A stretch of DNA of 64,000 bases from Yeosuana aromativorans. GTDB taxonomy: Bacteria > Bacteroidota > Bacteroidia > Flavobacteriales > Flavobacteriaceae. Under the pieces are notes generated by a model. That model was not told the DNA's origin. It ran no database searches and worked only from the letters and a program-made list of their open reading frames with translations. Shown piece after piece: positions 17,884 to 25,969 of this stretch. The first letter of the stretch is position 1, and the number at the start of each line of letters is the position of its first letter. A program made the translations under genes and the position numbers. The stretch is from assembly GCF_014646655.1 (NCBI RefSeq), contig NZ_BMNR01000004.1, positions 62,001-126,000 of the forward strand, written 5' to 3'.

Positions 17884-18633
17884 ATGATTAAACTCTTCCG
17901 TAATATCCGTAAAAAGCTTATAGCAGAAGGTAAAACAACCAATTACTTAAAATATGCCATTGGTGAAATTGTCCTTGTGGTTATTGGTATTTTAATTGCT
18001 TTACAAATAAACAATTGGAACGAAAACAGAAAAAACAGAGCCGAAGAAAAGATAGTGAAAACAAACTTACAGGAAGAATTACTACAAATTCAAAATAATA
18101 TGCATGTAAAAATCAATCAATTGAATATCAGTAAAAATGCCGTTAAAGAACTGATGGGTCTATTTGGAAAAAGTTCCTCAGAAATTCAAAAAATCAATAC
18201 AGATAGCCTAATTTATTATAGTCTTACTTGGCCTGAATTTAATCCAAGCAGTAGTGTTTTGAACGATTTGCTTCAATCAGGACGGCTTCATTTAATAACA
18301 AATACCCATTTAAGAAACCTGCTCTTTAAGTGGTCCCCCACTATAAAAGAAGCCGAAAGTCAATATAATGAAATGATCAGGTTTAATAATGATAAAGTTT
18401 TCGACTATTTGAACAGATATATATCTTTTAAAAATGTTGATAATTACGGAATGGTTTTTTGGAACAAAAAGTCTGTTTTTAAAATTGACCCTTCCTCTTT
18501 ATTCAGTCAGCTATATTATGAAAATATGCTGGAAGGACAACTGTATTTCTTCACTGCTTCAATAGACAAATTAGATGACATTAATGGATTAATTGATAAT
18601 ATTCTAAAAAACACAAACAAAAAAAATGATTAA
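17884..18633 (+). CDS. DUF6090-family membrane protein, copy 1
   Basis: A 249-residue protein of unknown function. Residues 1-47 form the family module: MIKLFRNIRKKLIAEGKTTN, then YLKYAIGEIVLVVIGILIAL (one membrane helix), then QINNWNE. The rest is a mainly helical extracytoplasmic domain with little similarity to its two neighbours. The first of three tandem copies; its last 8 bp overlap the start of copy 2, so they are cotranscribed. Confidence 0.75.
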   Translation: MIKLFRNIRKKLIAEGKTTNYLKYAIGEIVLVVIGILIALQINNWNENRKNRAEEKIVKTNLQEELLQIQNNMHVKINQLNISKNAVKELMGLFGKSSSEIQKINTDSLIYYSLTWPEFNPSSSVLNDLLQSGRLHLITNTHLRNLLFKWSPTIKEAESQYNEMIRFNNDKVFDYLNRYISFKNVDNYGMVFWNKKSVFKIDPSSLFSQLYYENMLEGQLYFFTASIDKLDDINGLIDNILKNTNKKND

Positions 18634-19354
18634 ATTTTTTAGAAATATTCGAAAAAAACTATTATCAGAAGGCAAAACCACCAACTACGTTAAATACGCC
18701 ATTGGAGAGATTGTACTAGTTGTTATTGGGATTTTGATTGCGCTCCAAATCAATAATTGGAATGAGCAAAGAAAATACAAAAATCTTGAAGTTTCAATGC
18801 TTACAGAGATACGAGCAAGCTTGCAAGAATCACTGCATGAAATAAATGATATGATCCAAAGAAATGAAAAATTTGTTGACAACTATACAATTCTATTAGA
18901 CCATATCAATAATAACCTACCGTATAATAAGTCTTTAGATTTTTATTTTGGGCAATTAGAACATTGGGTGAGTCCATATTTTAATTATTCCGCATTTGAC
19001 ACTTTAAAAACTTTGGGTGCTGAACTTATATCCAATGACAGTCTTAAAAAAAGAATTATAAGAATGTATGACAGAGACTTAGAGTTTCTGGTAAATGACT
19101 ATGACAAATCAGAGTGGAATTACTCTACTGCTGTTGTTCATCCATTTTGTTCCAAAAATTTAGAACGCGATATAAAAAATAATAATGCATTCCCAAATGA
19201 TTATAATAAATTGATGAAAACTGCTGAATTTAAAAACATTGTTACCAGCTTAATTGTAATGCGATCCGATGGTGTTAGAAGAAGTCAGGATTTAAAATCA
19301 GAACTTAAAAATCTAATTGAAGGTATTTCAAGAGAAATAGAAAAATTAAATTAA
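18626..19354 (+). CDS. DUF6090-family membrane protein, copy 2
   Basis: A 242-residue paralogue with the same N-terminal module (GKTTNYVKYAIGEIVLVVIG, ILIALQINNWNEQ). The remaining 195 residues are helical and divergent, containing FDTLKTLGAELISNDSLKKR, the usual 'short direct-repeat-like' core of the family (compare NDLLQSGRLHLITN in copy 1 and RGMVSSGTLGLIQN in copy 3). Function unknown. It overlaps copy 1 by 8 bp and is 4 bp from copy 3. Confidence 0.75.
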   Translation: MIKFFRNIRKKLLSEGKTTNYVKYAIGEIVLVVIGILIALQINNWNEQRKYKNLEVSMLTEIRASLQESLHEINDMIQRNEKFVDNYTILLDHINNNLPYNKSLDFYFGQLEHWVSPYFNYSAFDTLKTLGAELISNDSLKKRIIRMYDRDLEFLVNDYDKSEWNYSTAVVHPFCSKNLERDIKNNNAFPNDYNKLMKTAEFKNIVTSLIVMRSDGVRRSQDLKSELKNLIEGISREIEKLN

Positions 19355-19358
19355 AGCA

Positions 19359-20123
19359 ATGATAAAACTCTTCCGAAATATCCGTAAAAACCTTCTCAAA
19401 GAAGGCAAAACCACCAACTACCTAAAATACGCCATTGGTGAAATTGTTCTCGTGGTCATTGGGATTTTGATTGCTTTACAGGTAAACAACTGGAACCAAA
19501 AAACAAAAGACCATCACTTGGGCAAGGATTTTTTATTCAGAATTCATCGTGATATCGTTCAAGACACCATTAATTTTAGAAGCATAATCACTTCAAATAA
19601 AGCTTTGCGAGAAGATATTAAAAGGGCGCTTGATACAATATATCATGGTATTGACAATATAAAGCAAGTTAAATACATCGGCGCGATTTATGACAAAGCT
19701 TTAGACCAAGTGTTTTCTCCAAATGACAACACCTACAGGGGCATGGTCAGTTCAGGGACTTTGGGACTGATTCAAAATTTGGAGTTAAAAGATGAAATCA
19801 TTGATCTGTATAGTGAATATGATCAAAAAAGTGCTTTATTTTCTGGAATAGGCCAATGGATGATTACGGTTGCCACAGCAGAAACCATACAAACAGATTT
19901 TTTGAAATTTAATGATGGTGTTTCAGATATTTTTACATCACCAGACATGCTTAATGAACAAGATTATGCCTTTTTAAATGACAAAAACGATCCAAGGTTT
20001 AAAATGTTTGTAAAAGCCATTGCTGCAACCGCTTTTAATCAAAGTGCCAGCAATGGCTATTATCAAGAATTAATACATAGCTGCGAAAGGGTTCTCCAAC
20101 ATATTGATGAAGAATTAAAATAA
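19359..20123 (+). CDS. DUF6090-family membrane protein, copy 3
   Basis: A 254-residue paralogue, last gene of the + strand cluster. The N-terminal module (residues 1-47) is again nearly identical in protein but carries many synonymous differences in DNA from the other two copies, which points to long-standing purifying selection on this segment. The C-terminal region is divergent and helical. It converges on the slipin gene with only 19 bp between, in which no terminator is visible. Confidence 0.75.
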   Translation: MIKLFRNIRKNLLKEGKTTNYLKYAIGEIVLVVIGILIALQVNNWNQKTKDHHLGKDFLFRIHRDIVQDTINFRSIITSNKALREDIKRALDTIYHGIDNIKQVKYIGAIYDKALDQVFSPNDNTYRGMVSSGTLGLIQNLELKDEIIDLYSEYDQKSALFSGIGQWMITVATAETIQTDFLKFNDGVSDIFTSPDMLNEQDYAFLNDKNDPRFKMFVKAIAATAFNQSASNGYYQELIHSCERVLQHIDEELK

Positions 20124-20142
20124 ATCATCCTATAATAATCTA

Positions 20143-20889
20143 CTATTCTTGTTTTTTCCCTTTTCGTCTAGGCAAAGCTTCTTCTGGGAATGGGAACAAA
20201 ATGGTTGAGTTTTTCTCAGCCGCTATGTTAGACAAGGTTTGGTATAATCTTAATTTAATTGCTGATGGCGACTGATCGATCAACTTACCTGCTTCCAATA
20301 GCTTACCGGCAGCTTGTTCTTCAGCCAATGCCAAAATAATTTTGGCTCGTCTATTGCGTTCCGCCTCGGCTTGATTGGCCATCATACGACGCATATTTTC
20401 AGGTAATTGTATGTCTTTTATCTTAACATCAATAATTTCAATGCCCCAGTGGTTGGTTTCGTGTTCTACAATCTTTTTTATGTTTTTTCCCATTTCCTCA
20501 CGTTTGGACAAAATGGTATCCAACTCTACTTTACCGCACACATCTCTTAAGGCTGCTTGGGATAGTTGTGTAATGGCATATTTGTATTCCTCAACTTCCA
20601 GAACGGCTTTTTCTGGATTCGTTATTTTAAAAAACACAACACCATCAATACTACATGGCACGTTATCTTCAGTCATCACTTCTTGAGATATAATATTTAT
20701 GGTAATAACCCGAATATCAACCACTTGAATGGTTTCTATAAACGGTATGATCCATTTAAAACCAGGTTTAAGTGTATGCACATATTTACCGAACCTAAAT
20801 TTTAGAGCACGTTTATATTCAAAAATGATGCGTATTCCGGATAGTAGAAATAAAGCCACAATAATAAAGAAAAGCATGATGGGATTCAT
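20143..20889 (-). CDS. SPFH/band 7 domain slipin (stomatin-like)
   Basis: A 248-residue prokaryotic stomatin. One N-terminal membrane helix (about 4-22) is followed by the SPFH domain (FEYKRALKFRFGKYVHTLKPG through LPENMRRMMANQAEAERNRR) and a short helical/oligomerisation tail ending in FPFPEEALPRRKGKK. Slipins scaffold membrane microdomains and often pair with NfeD proteases; no nfeD gene is next to it here. Its 5' leader can form a three-stem structure that ends 2 nt before the ATG, an unusual arrangement described separately. Confidence 0.9.
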   Translation of the reverse strand: MNPIMLFFIIVALFLLSGIRIIFEYKRALKFRFGKYVHTLKPGFKWIIPFIETIQVVDIRVITINIISQEVMTEDNVPCSIDGVVFFKITNPEKAVLEVEEYKYAITQLSQAALRDVCGKVELDTILSKREEMGKNIKKIVEHETNHWGIEIIDVKIKDIQLPENMRRMMANQAEAERNRRAKIILALAEEQAAGKLLEAGKLIDQSPSAIKLRLYQTLSNIAAEKNSTILFPFPEEALPRRKGKKQE

Positions 20890-20891
20890 AA

Positions 20892-20973
20892 TAGTATGAT
20901 TTTAGTTAGACAACACAATTGTCTAAAAAGGTCTTATTTTAAAGTCACATAAAAAATGACTTTTATCATACTA
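20892..20973 (-). promoter_or_regulatory. Three-stem structured leader directly upstream of slipin gene
   Basis: Three perfect inverted repeats nest here. An outer 9-bp stem pairs 20892-20900 (TAGTATGAT) with 20965-20973 (ATCATACTA). Inside are TAGACAA-CACAA-TTGTCTA (20907-20925) and AAAGTCA-N9-TGACTTT (20941-20963). Together they would fold into a three-way junction in the slipin mRNA, with the outer stem ending 2 nt before the start codon. It could control translation, or in part terminate the upstream gene; neither hairpin is followed by a clean T-tract. Confidence 0.5.
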
Positions 20974-21005
20974 AAAATTAAAATATTAGTTGGAATTAGA
21001 ATAGA

Positions 21006-21581
21006 TCAGTTTTTAACCTTTCCAGTAAAGACACTGGCTTTTGAATTATAAGGATTTCCAGAGCTTCGCCTAAAGGAAACAATTTGTCCACAATGCCAAA
21101 CCGCATCTTCAATAGGACCATTAAGATTGTTCCAAAACGGGAATTCACGCGTTCCGAAAATCAATTTGAACTGGGAAATATCATCAGACGTTCTCAATAT
21201 ATCCGCAGCTGTTTTTATGTTCTGTAGGGTTTGCTTTCGCTTTTCTTCAAAAGACATTTCAAGACTTTGATTATTATTGTCATTTGATTTTTTAAGTGTC
21301 GCATTAACAATCACTTGAGACAATCCATAAATATGGTCAATGGTCTCAGCAGTGGTACGTGCCATATCATTAGGCCTAAAAGCCAAATCTTCAATGCGCA
21401 AGCCTTCAGTAGCCCAATAATATCTAAAACCCAAACCGTCCAGCATGCGTGCTGCTACTGAACCTGCTGTAAAGCTTTCAGGATAATCAGGGATTTCATA
21501 ATATGGCAATTCTGTTTTCAACTTGGTTTGTGATTGCATTCCAAAACTAATAAAAACCAATAGTAATACGAACTGCTTCAT
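21006..21581 (-). CDS. Secreted DinB-superfamily-like protein
   Basis: A 191-residue protein with a signal peptide (ends near FGMQSQ). The mature part is a four-helix-bundle-like domain resembling DinB/DUF1572 proteins: LDGLGFRYYWATEGL, then TIDHIYGLSQVI and a late AVWHCGQIVSFRRSSGNPY. The His in the second helix and the HxGQ near the end fall where DinB proteins hold their metal ligands. The C-terminal phrase matches damage-inducible family members by eye only. It lies 11 bp after the M28 peptidase, so is probably in its operon. Confidence 0.6.
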   Translation of the reverse strand: MKQFVLLLVFISFGMQSQTKLKTELPYYEIPDYPESFTAGSVAARMLDGLGFRYYWATEGLRIEDLAFRPNDMARTTAETIDHIYGLSQVIVNATLKKSNDNNNQSLEMSFEEKRKQTLQNIKTAADILRTSDDISQFKLIFGTREFPFWNNLNGPIEDAVWHCGQIVSFRRSSGNPYNSKASVFTGKVKN

Positions 21582-21592
21582 GCTAAATTAAA

Positions 21593-22975
21593 TTACTTAA
21601 TTCCGTATTTATCAACTAAATACAGTAAAGACGCCATGGTGGCTGTTCCTAATTCAAGCTCGCGTTTATCAATAGCATCAAACGTGTCATTACTGGCATG
21701 ATGATAGTCAAAATACCGTTGTGGGTCTGGAAATAAACCAGCTAGAACTGTGGTTCCATTTTTTAAATGTCCCACATCTGCTCCTGATTCGCCTTTTTCA
21801 AAATAATGGATTAAATAAGGTTTAAACAACGGCTCCCATTGGGCTATGTTACCAAATTGTGCATCGTTACAATCAAATGAAAACCCTCTTGGTGTAAATC
21901 CTCCTGAATCACTTTCCAAAGCAAAAATGTGATTTTCATTATTGCGTTTGGCTTCTTCAGCATATTTTGTTCCACCCCGTGATCCATTTTCCTCATTCAT
22001 AAACAAGACCACTCTGATAGTGCGTTTGGGTTTAATCCCCAATTCCTTAAATAATCTCAGTACATCCATTGATTGCACAACACCAACACCGTCATCATGA
22101 GCACCATCTCCCAAATCCCAAGAATCTAAATGGCCCCCAACAACCATATACTCATCAGGAAATTGACTGCCCGTAATTTGCCCAATCACGTTGTAAGACT
22201 GTACATCATTGAACTGTTTACAGTTTTGCTTAAAATAAAACTTAATGTTGTCATCAAGCTTTAACATAGTGCTTAACAATTCCGCATCATTAGTACTTAT
22301 CGCAGCAGCTGGAATGCGTTTGCTTTCTGGCAAATCACGATAGCTCATATTTCCAGTGTGGGGCAGATCATCCAATCGTGAATTTAACGATCTGACTATC
22401 ACACCAACCGCACCATATTTTGAAGCTTCAAAAGCTCCTTGCCTCCGTTGGTCTCCTGCTTTGCCATAAGCATCAAACGGGTTTATCAAATCGGTCTGCA
22501 TGGGCCTATTATAAAATACAATTTTTCCTTCAATACCAGCTGTTCCCAATGCTGCCAACTGTTCAAAATCATGAACTTCAACAATATTGGCCTTAACACC
22601 CAAAGCTGGCGTTGGCACAGAACCGCCAAGTGCACAAATATTAACACTGGTTGTTTTTCCAGCGGCACTTTCAATATATGCATATTCTTTGGCTCCACGA
22701 ACCCATTTGGGCACCATAACCGGTTGCAACCAAACTCTGTCCAAGCCCAATTTATCAAGTTCTTCTTTTGTCCATGTCACGGCTCTTTCTGCTCCTAAAG
22801 AACCTGACAATCTACTACCTATTTGCTTAGTCAGATATTCAAGCCACTCATAACTTTTTCCATTAGTTAATGATGTGTGGTATATATCCTTGATGACTGT
22901 TTCATCAGTTTGGGAACTGACAGTGTTTGAAAAAGCCAATAACACTATTAAAATGAATAGTTTGTGAATGTGCAT
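21593..22975 (-). CDS. Secreted M28-family aminopeptidase/carboxypeptidase
   Basis: A 460-residue zinc peptidase with an N-terminal signal (ends near SNTVSSQ). A PA-like insert at about 130-260 sits within the catalytic domain. Zinc ligands are seen in VVGGHLDSWDLGDGAHDDG, FMNEENGSRGG and ALESDSGG, with a late His in FDYHHASNDTFDAID. This ligand set matches plasma glutamate carboxypeptidase-like (PGCP/CPQ) members. It probably degrades peptides outside the cytoplasm. Its own promoter is visible upstream, and the DinB-like gene follows. Confidence 0.9.
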   Translation of the reverse strand: MHIHKLFILIVLLAFSNTVSSQTDETVIKDIYHTSLTNGKSYEWLEYLTKQIGSRLSGSLGAERAVTWTKEELDKLGLDRVWLQPVMVPKWVRGAKEYAYIESAAGKTTSVNICALGGSVPTPALGVKANIVEVHDFEQLAALGTAGIEGKIVFYNRPMQTDLINPFDAYGKAGDQRRQGAFEASKYGAVGVIVRSLNSRLDDLPHTGNMSYRDLPESKRIPAAAISTNDAELLSTMLKLDDNIKFYFKQNCKQFNDVQSYNVIGQITGSQFPDEYMVVGGHLDSWDLGDGAHDDGVGVVQSMDVLRLFKELGIKPKRTIRVVLFMNEENGSRGGTKYAEEAKRNNENHIFALESDSGGFTPRGFSFDCNDAQFGNIAQWEPLFKPYLIHYFEKGESGADVGHLKNGTTVLAGLFPDPQRYFDYHHASNDTFDAIDKRELELGTATMASLLYLVDKYGIK

Positions 22976-22991
22976 GCAATATTTTTAATTT

Positions 22992-23026
22992 CAAATATAC
23001 CTTTTAATATGAGATTAAAATCCAAA
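22992..23026 (-). promoter_or_regulatory. Predicted Bacteroidota promoter of the M28 peptidase gene
   Basis: Read on the - strand, TTTG (23026-23023) lies 23 nt before TATATTTG (22999-22992), matching the published TTG/N17-23/TAnnTTTG pattern at its upper spacing limit. The start codon at 22975 would give a leader of about 10 nt. Confidence 0.5.
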
Positions 23027-23041
23027 AGAAATCATAAAAAA

Positions 23042-23920
23042 CTACTCACTTTTAAGCTGTTCTTTATAACTTTTAATATTTGCTTTAATCTCATCATCAA
23101 GCTCAGGTTCTTGAATATCATCATGATTGCTTAAGGTGTCATACATAATTTTTGCAACAATATATCTGGCCGTTGACTTATCATCAGCAGGAATATTGTA
23201 CCAAGGGGCATGCGGTTTAGACGTTCTATTGATGGCGTCTTCATAACATTCTTGGTAAGTATCCCATAGCTTACGCTCTTTGAGGTCACCTGGTGAAAAT
23301 TTCCAGTTTTTTTCCTGTTTGTCCAATCTGCGAAGCAATCGGTGTTTTTGTTCGTCTTTTGACAGGTTTAAAAAGAATTTAAAAATGATGGTGCCACTTT
23401 CAGCAATATGCTTTTCAAAATTGTTGATCTGTTCAAACCGTTTTTCCCAAAAAGCATCATTAATGTCTTCTACAGAATGTATGGTTGGAATATTCTCTGA
23501 AAGAATATACCCAGGATGCACACGCGTTACCAACACGTTTTCATAATGTGTTCTATTAAAAACACCAAACTTTCCGCGCGCAGGAAGTGCAATATAATGA
23601 CGCCACAAATAATCGTGTTTTAACTCCAGTTCAGTAGGAACTTTAAAGCTATGCACCACAACACCTCTGGCATTAAAATCTTTAAATACCTCACGAATCA
23701 AGCTGTCTTTTCCAGCGGTATCCATGCCCTGCAAACACACCAGAACAGCATATTTGCCTTGCGCGTACATGGTATCTTGAAGTTTTCCTAATTTTTTTCT
23801 AACGGATTCCAATGCTTTATCTATCTTTTTTTCAGAAACCCCTAAATCAAAATTTGTTTTTGAGTTTTTTAAAGAAATTGTACTTGTTACTTTAAAATCA
23901 CTATGATCTATATCTATCAT
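23042..23920 (-). CDS. PPK2-family polyphosphate:nucleotide phosphotransferase
   Basis: A 292-residue PPK2 homologue. The Walker A motif is in CLQGMDTAGKDSLIREVF, the lid/Walker B region in FGVFNRTHYENVLVTRVHPG, and KFSPGDLKERKLWDTYQECY is the family-typical C-terminal segment. Such enzymes use polyphosphate to phosphorylate AMP/ADP or GDP, or run in reverse. Single-domain length suggests class I or III; I cannot separate them by eye. It is monocistronic in appearance and divergent from the + strand gene at 24042. Confidence 0.9.
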   Translation of the reverse strand: MIDIDHSDFKVTSTISLKNSKTNFDLGVSEKKIDKALESVRKKLGKLQDTMYAQGKYAVLVCLQGMDTAGKDSLIREVFKDFNARGVVVHSFKVPTELELKHDYLWRHYIALPARGKFGVFNRTHYENVLVTRVHPGYILSENIPTIHSVEDINDAFWEKRFEQINNFEKHIAESGTIIFKFFLNLSKDEQKHRLLRRLDKQEKNWKFSPGDLKERKLWDTYQECYEDAINRTSKPHAPWYNIPADDKSTARYIVAKIMYDTLSNHDDIQEPELDDEIKANIKSYKEQLKSE

Positions 23921-23999
23921 ATCCTTTTTTATTAATTATCAGTAAATATAATAAAACAATAATTTCGATGAAATGTTAAGCCTCTATTAAGTATTTTTA

Positions 24000-24007
24000 T
24001 ACATTTG
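24000..24007 (+). promoter_or_regulatory. Candidate -7 element
   Basis: TACATTTG matches TAnnTTTG and lies 34 nt before the ATG at 24042. No TTG is present at the expected upstream distance, so only half of the promoter is recognisable. Confidence 0.35.
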
Positions 24008-24041
24008 GCGCACCTACTTATTAATTAACAACCCAAACACC

Positions 24042-24800
24042 ATGAAAAAACAATACGTTTTTATTTTATTCTTTCTTATTTTTTTGAAATTCCAATGCCA
24101 GACTAATTGCTCTCAAGCTGATTCTGATATCATTTATGCATACTCAGATGTTAAGACTTCTTATGAAGCCAATAACATTTCTCACTTAAAGGAATACGCC
24201 TATAGATCATTAAAAGCGTTTGAACGCGCCAAACCCAAATTGAAAGATTGTGGCTGTGAGACTTCTTACAACAATGCATATGATGCTGCAGAATTATTAG
24301 CTAAGGTAGAAGATGCAGAAACGTTTGAAGATGGTCGTTTTTTTGTAAAAAGAGCCAGGGATATTGCCAAACAATGCATTATTGAATTGGACAAATGTAC
24401 CGCTGCAGAACAAGTGAAGCAACCAGATGATAATAGTGATGATAACAATAATGACTTAGCACAGTTACAAGACCAGCAAGCCAAACTAAAACAGCAACAA
24501 ATGGAGCTGAAACTTAAGGAACAAGAAATTAAACTTAAACTGGCAGAACAAAAGGAAAAAGAATTGACATTACAAAAAGAACAACTGATCAGTCAATATA
24601 ACACAGCCATTTCCTCAAGTATAAAAAATTATAATGACCTATTAAAAATGTGTGGTTGTAACCATACAATGAGTAACCCAAATAGCAATTCCAATACTTT
24701 AACATCCAAAAGTATTGAGGAAATCAAAATCTATTATTTAAATAATCTTAAAGAATTGACTACAAGCTACTTATCCTATTTAAATAGTTGTAGCAACTAA
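24042..24800 (+). CDS. Secreted Cys-rich coiled-coil protein of unknown function
   Basis: A 252-residue protein with a signal peptide (hydrophobic 5-17). Cysteines recur as C-G-C units: KDCGCETSY (about 66-74) and MCGCNHTM near 205, plus single Cys at about 19, 23, 111, 118 and 250. An Asp/Asn-rich linker (about 129-137) leads to a long Lys/Gln/Glu coiled coil at about 140-185 (LKLKEQEIKLKLAEQKEKEL). I do not recognise the family. It ends one base before the convergent regulator gene. Confidence 0.6.
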   Translation: MKKQYVFILFFLIFLKFQCQTNCSQADSDIIYAYSDVKTSYEANNISHLKEYAYRSLKAFERAKPKLKDCGCETSYNNAYDAAELLAKVEDAETFEDGRFFVKRARDIAKQCIIELDKCTAAEQVKQPDDNSDDNNNDLAQLQDQQAKLKQQQMELKLKEQEIKLKLAEQKEKELTLQKEQLISQYNTAISSSIKNYNDLLKMCGCNHTMSNPNSNSNTLTSKSIEEIKIYYLNNLKELTTSYLSYLNSCSN

Positions 24801-25964
24801 TTACTTTGAAGCGAACATTTTAACATCATTTTCGGTGACCTCTTTATCTCCTAAAATAATTAAACGCTCTACCACATTGCGTAATTCCCTAATGTTTCCG
24901 GTCCAGTCATAATCCTGCAATAACTTAATGGCTTTGGGAGTAAACACCTTTTTGGCAGTTCCGTGTTCACTGGCGATTTTTTCGGCAAAATGATCAATAA
25001 GCAACGGAATATCGTCTCTTCTGTCGTTTAGAGCAGGTACTTGAATTAAAATAACGGCCAATCTATGGTATAAATCCTCCCTAAACCGTCCTGCTTCAAT
25101 TTCCTTTTTTAAATCCTTGTTGGTAGCAGCAATAACACGAACATTAACCTTGATATCTTTATCACTACCTACTCGTTGAATTTTATTTTCTTGAAGGGCG
25201 CGTAAAACCTTGGCTTGCGCAGACAGACTCATATCCCCTATTTCATCTAAAAAAATAGTGCCTTGGTTGGCAGCTTCAAATTTACCAGCTCTGTCTTTTA
25301 CAGCGCTTGTAAAGGCACCTTTTATATGACCAAACAATTCACTTTCAATCAGTTCACTTGGTATAGCAGCACAGTTTACCTCAATCATAGGGCCATTGGC
25401 GCGCTCACTTTTTTGGTGTAACCAATGGGCTACCAGTTCTTTTCCTGTTCCATTGGAACCAGTGATGAGAACCCGAGCATCGGTTTGGGCCACCTTCTCA
25501 ATCATATCCTTAATTTGGGAAATAGCGGGACTCTCTCCTATCATCTCAAAATTCTTGCTTACTTTCTTTTTGAGCAGTTTATTTTCCACAACCAGTTCCT
25601 TTCTGTCCAAAGCATTCCTGACCGTATTGAGCAGCCTATTTAAATCCGGTGGTTTTGATATGTAGTCAAAAGCTCCCATACGCATAGTATTTACAGCCGT
25701 GTCTAAATCACCATGGCCAGAAATCATGACAATAGGTATTTCGGGTTTTATTTTTTTGACGGCTTCCAAGACTTCAACGCCATCCATTTTAGGCATTTTG
25801 ATATCGCATAGCACCAAATCAAAATCATCCTTTTTTATTTTTTCAATTCCTTCCAAACCATCTCCAGCTTCTTCAACATCATACGTGTCACTTTCTTCTG
25901 AAAGAATTTTGACAAGTACGCGCCTAATGGCTGCTTCATCTTCTACAATTAATATTTTCGGCAT
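24801..25964 (-). CDS. NtrC-type sigma-54 response regulator lacking a DNA-binding HTH
   Basis: A receiver domain (phospho-acceptor D54 in LVLCDIKMP, K104) is followed by an AAA+ sigma-54-activator domain. Walker A is GSNGTGKE (169-176) and Walker B is TIFLDEIGD (236-244). The loop that contacts sigma-54 reads GAFTSA (216-221) instead of the canonical GAFTGA. The protein ends at residue 387, soon after WTGNIRELRNVVERL, so the usual Fis-type HTH is missing. It is the last gene of an ABC-MscS operon, 5 bp after mscS. No histidine kinase lies beside it. Confidence 0.88.
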   Translation of the reverse strand: MPKILIVEDEAAIRRVLVKILSEESDTYDVEEAGDGLEGIEKIKKDDFDLVLCDIKMPKMDGVEVLEAVKKIKPEIPIVMISGHGDLDTAVNTMRMGAFDYISKPPDLNRLLNTVRNALDRKELVVENKLLKKKVSKNFEMIGESPAISQIKDMIEKVAQTDARVLITGSNGTGKELVAHWLHQKSERANGPMIEVNCAAIPSELIESELFGHIKGAFTSAVKDRAGKFEAANQGTIFLDEIGDMSLSAQAKVLRALQENKIQRVGSDKDIKVNVRVIAATNKDLKKEIEAGRFREDLYHRLAVILIQVPALNDRRDDIPLLIDHFAEKIASEHGTAKKVFTPKAIKLLQDYDWTGNIRELRNVVERLIILGDKEVTENDVKMFASK

Positions 25965-25969
25965 CTTTT

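Noticed and set aside
17884-20123. The three DUF6090 genes as a recent duplication by a mobile element
   Set aside because: Their shared 5' ends differ at many synonymous positions and there are no flanking repeats or transposase genes, so the duplications are old.
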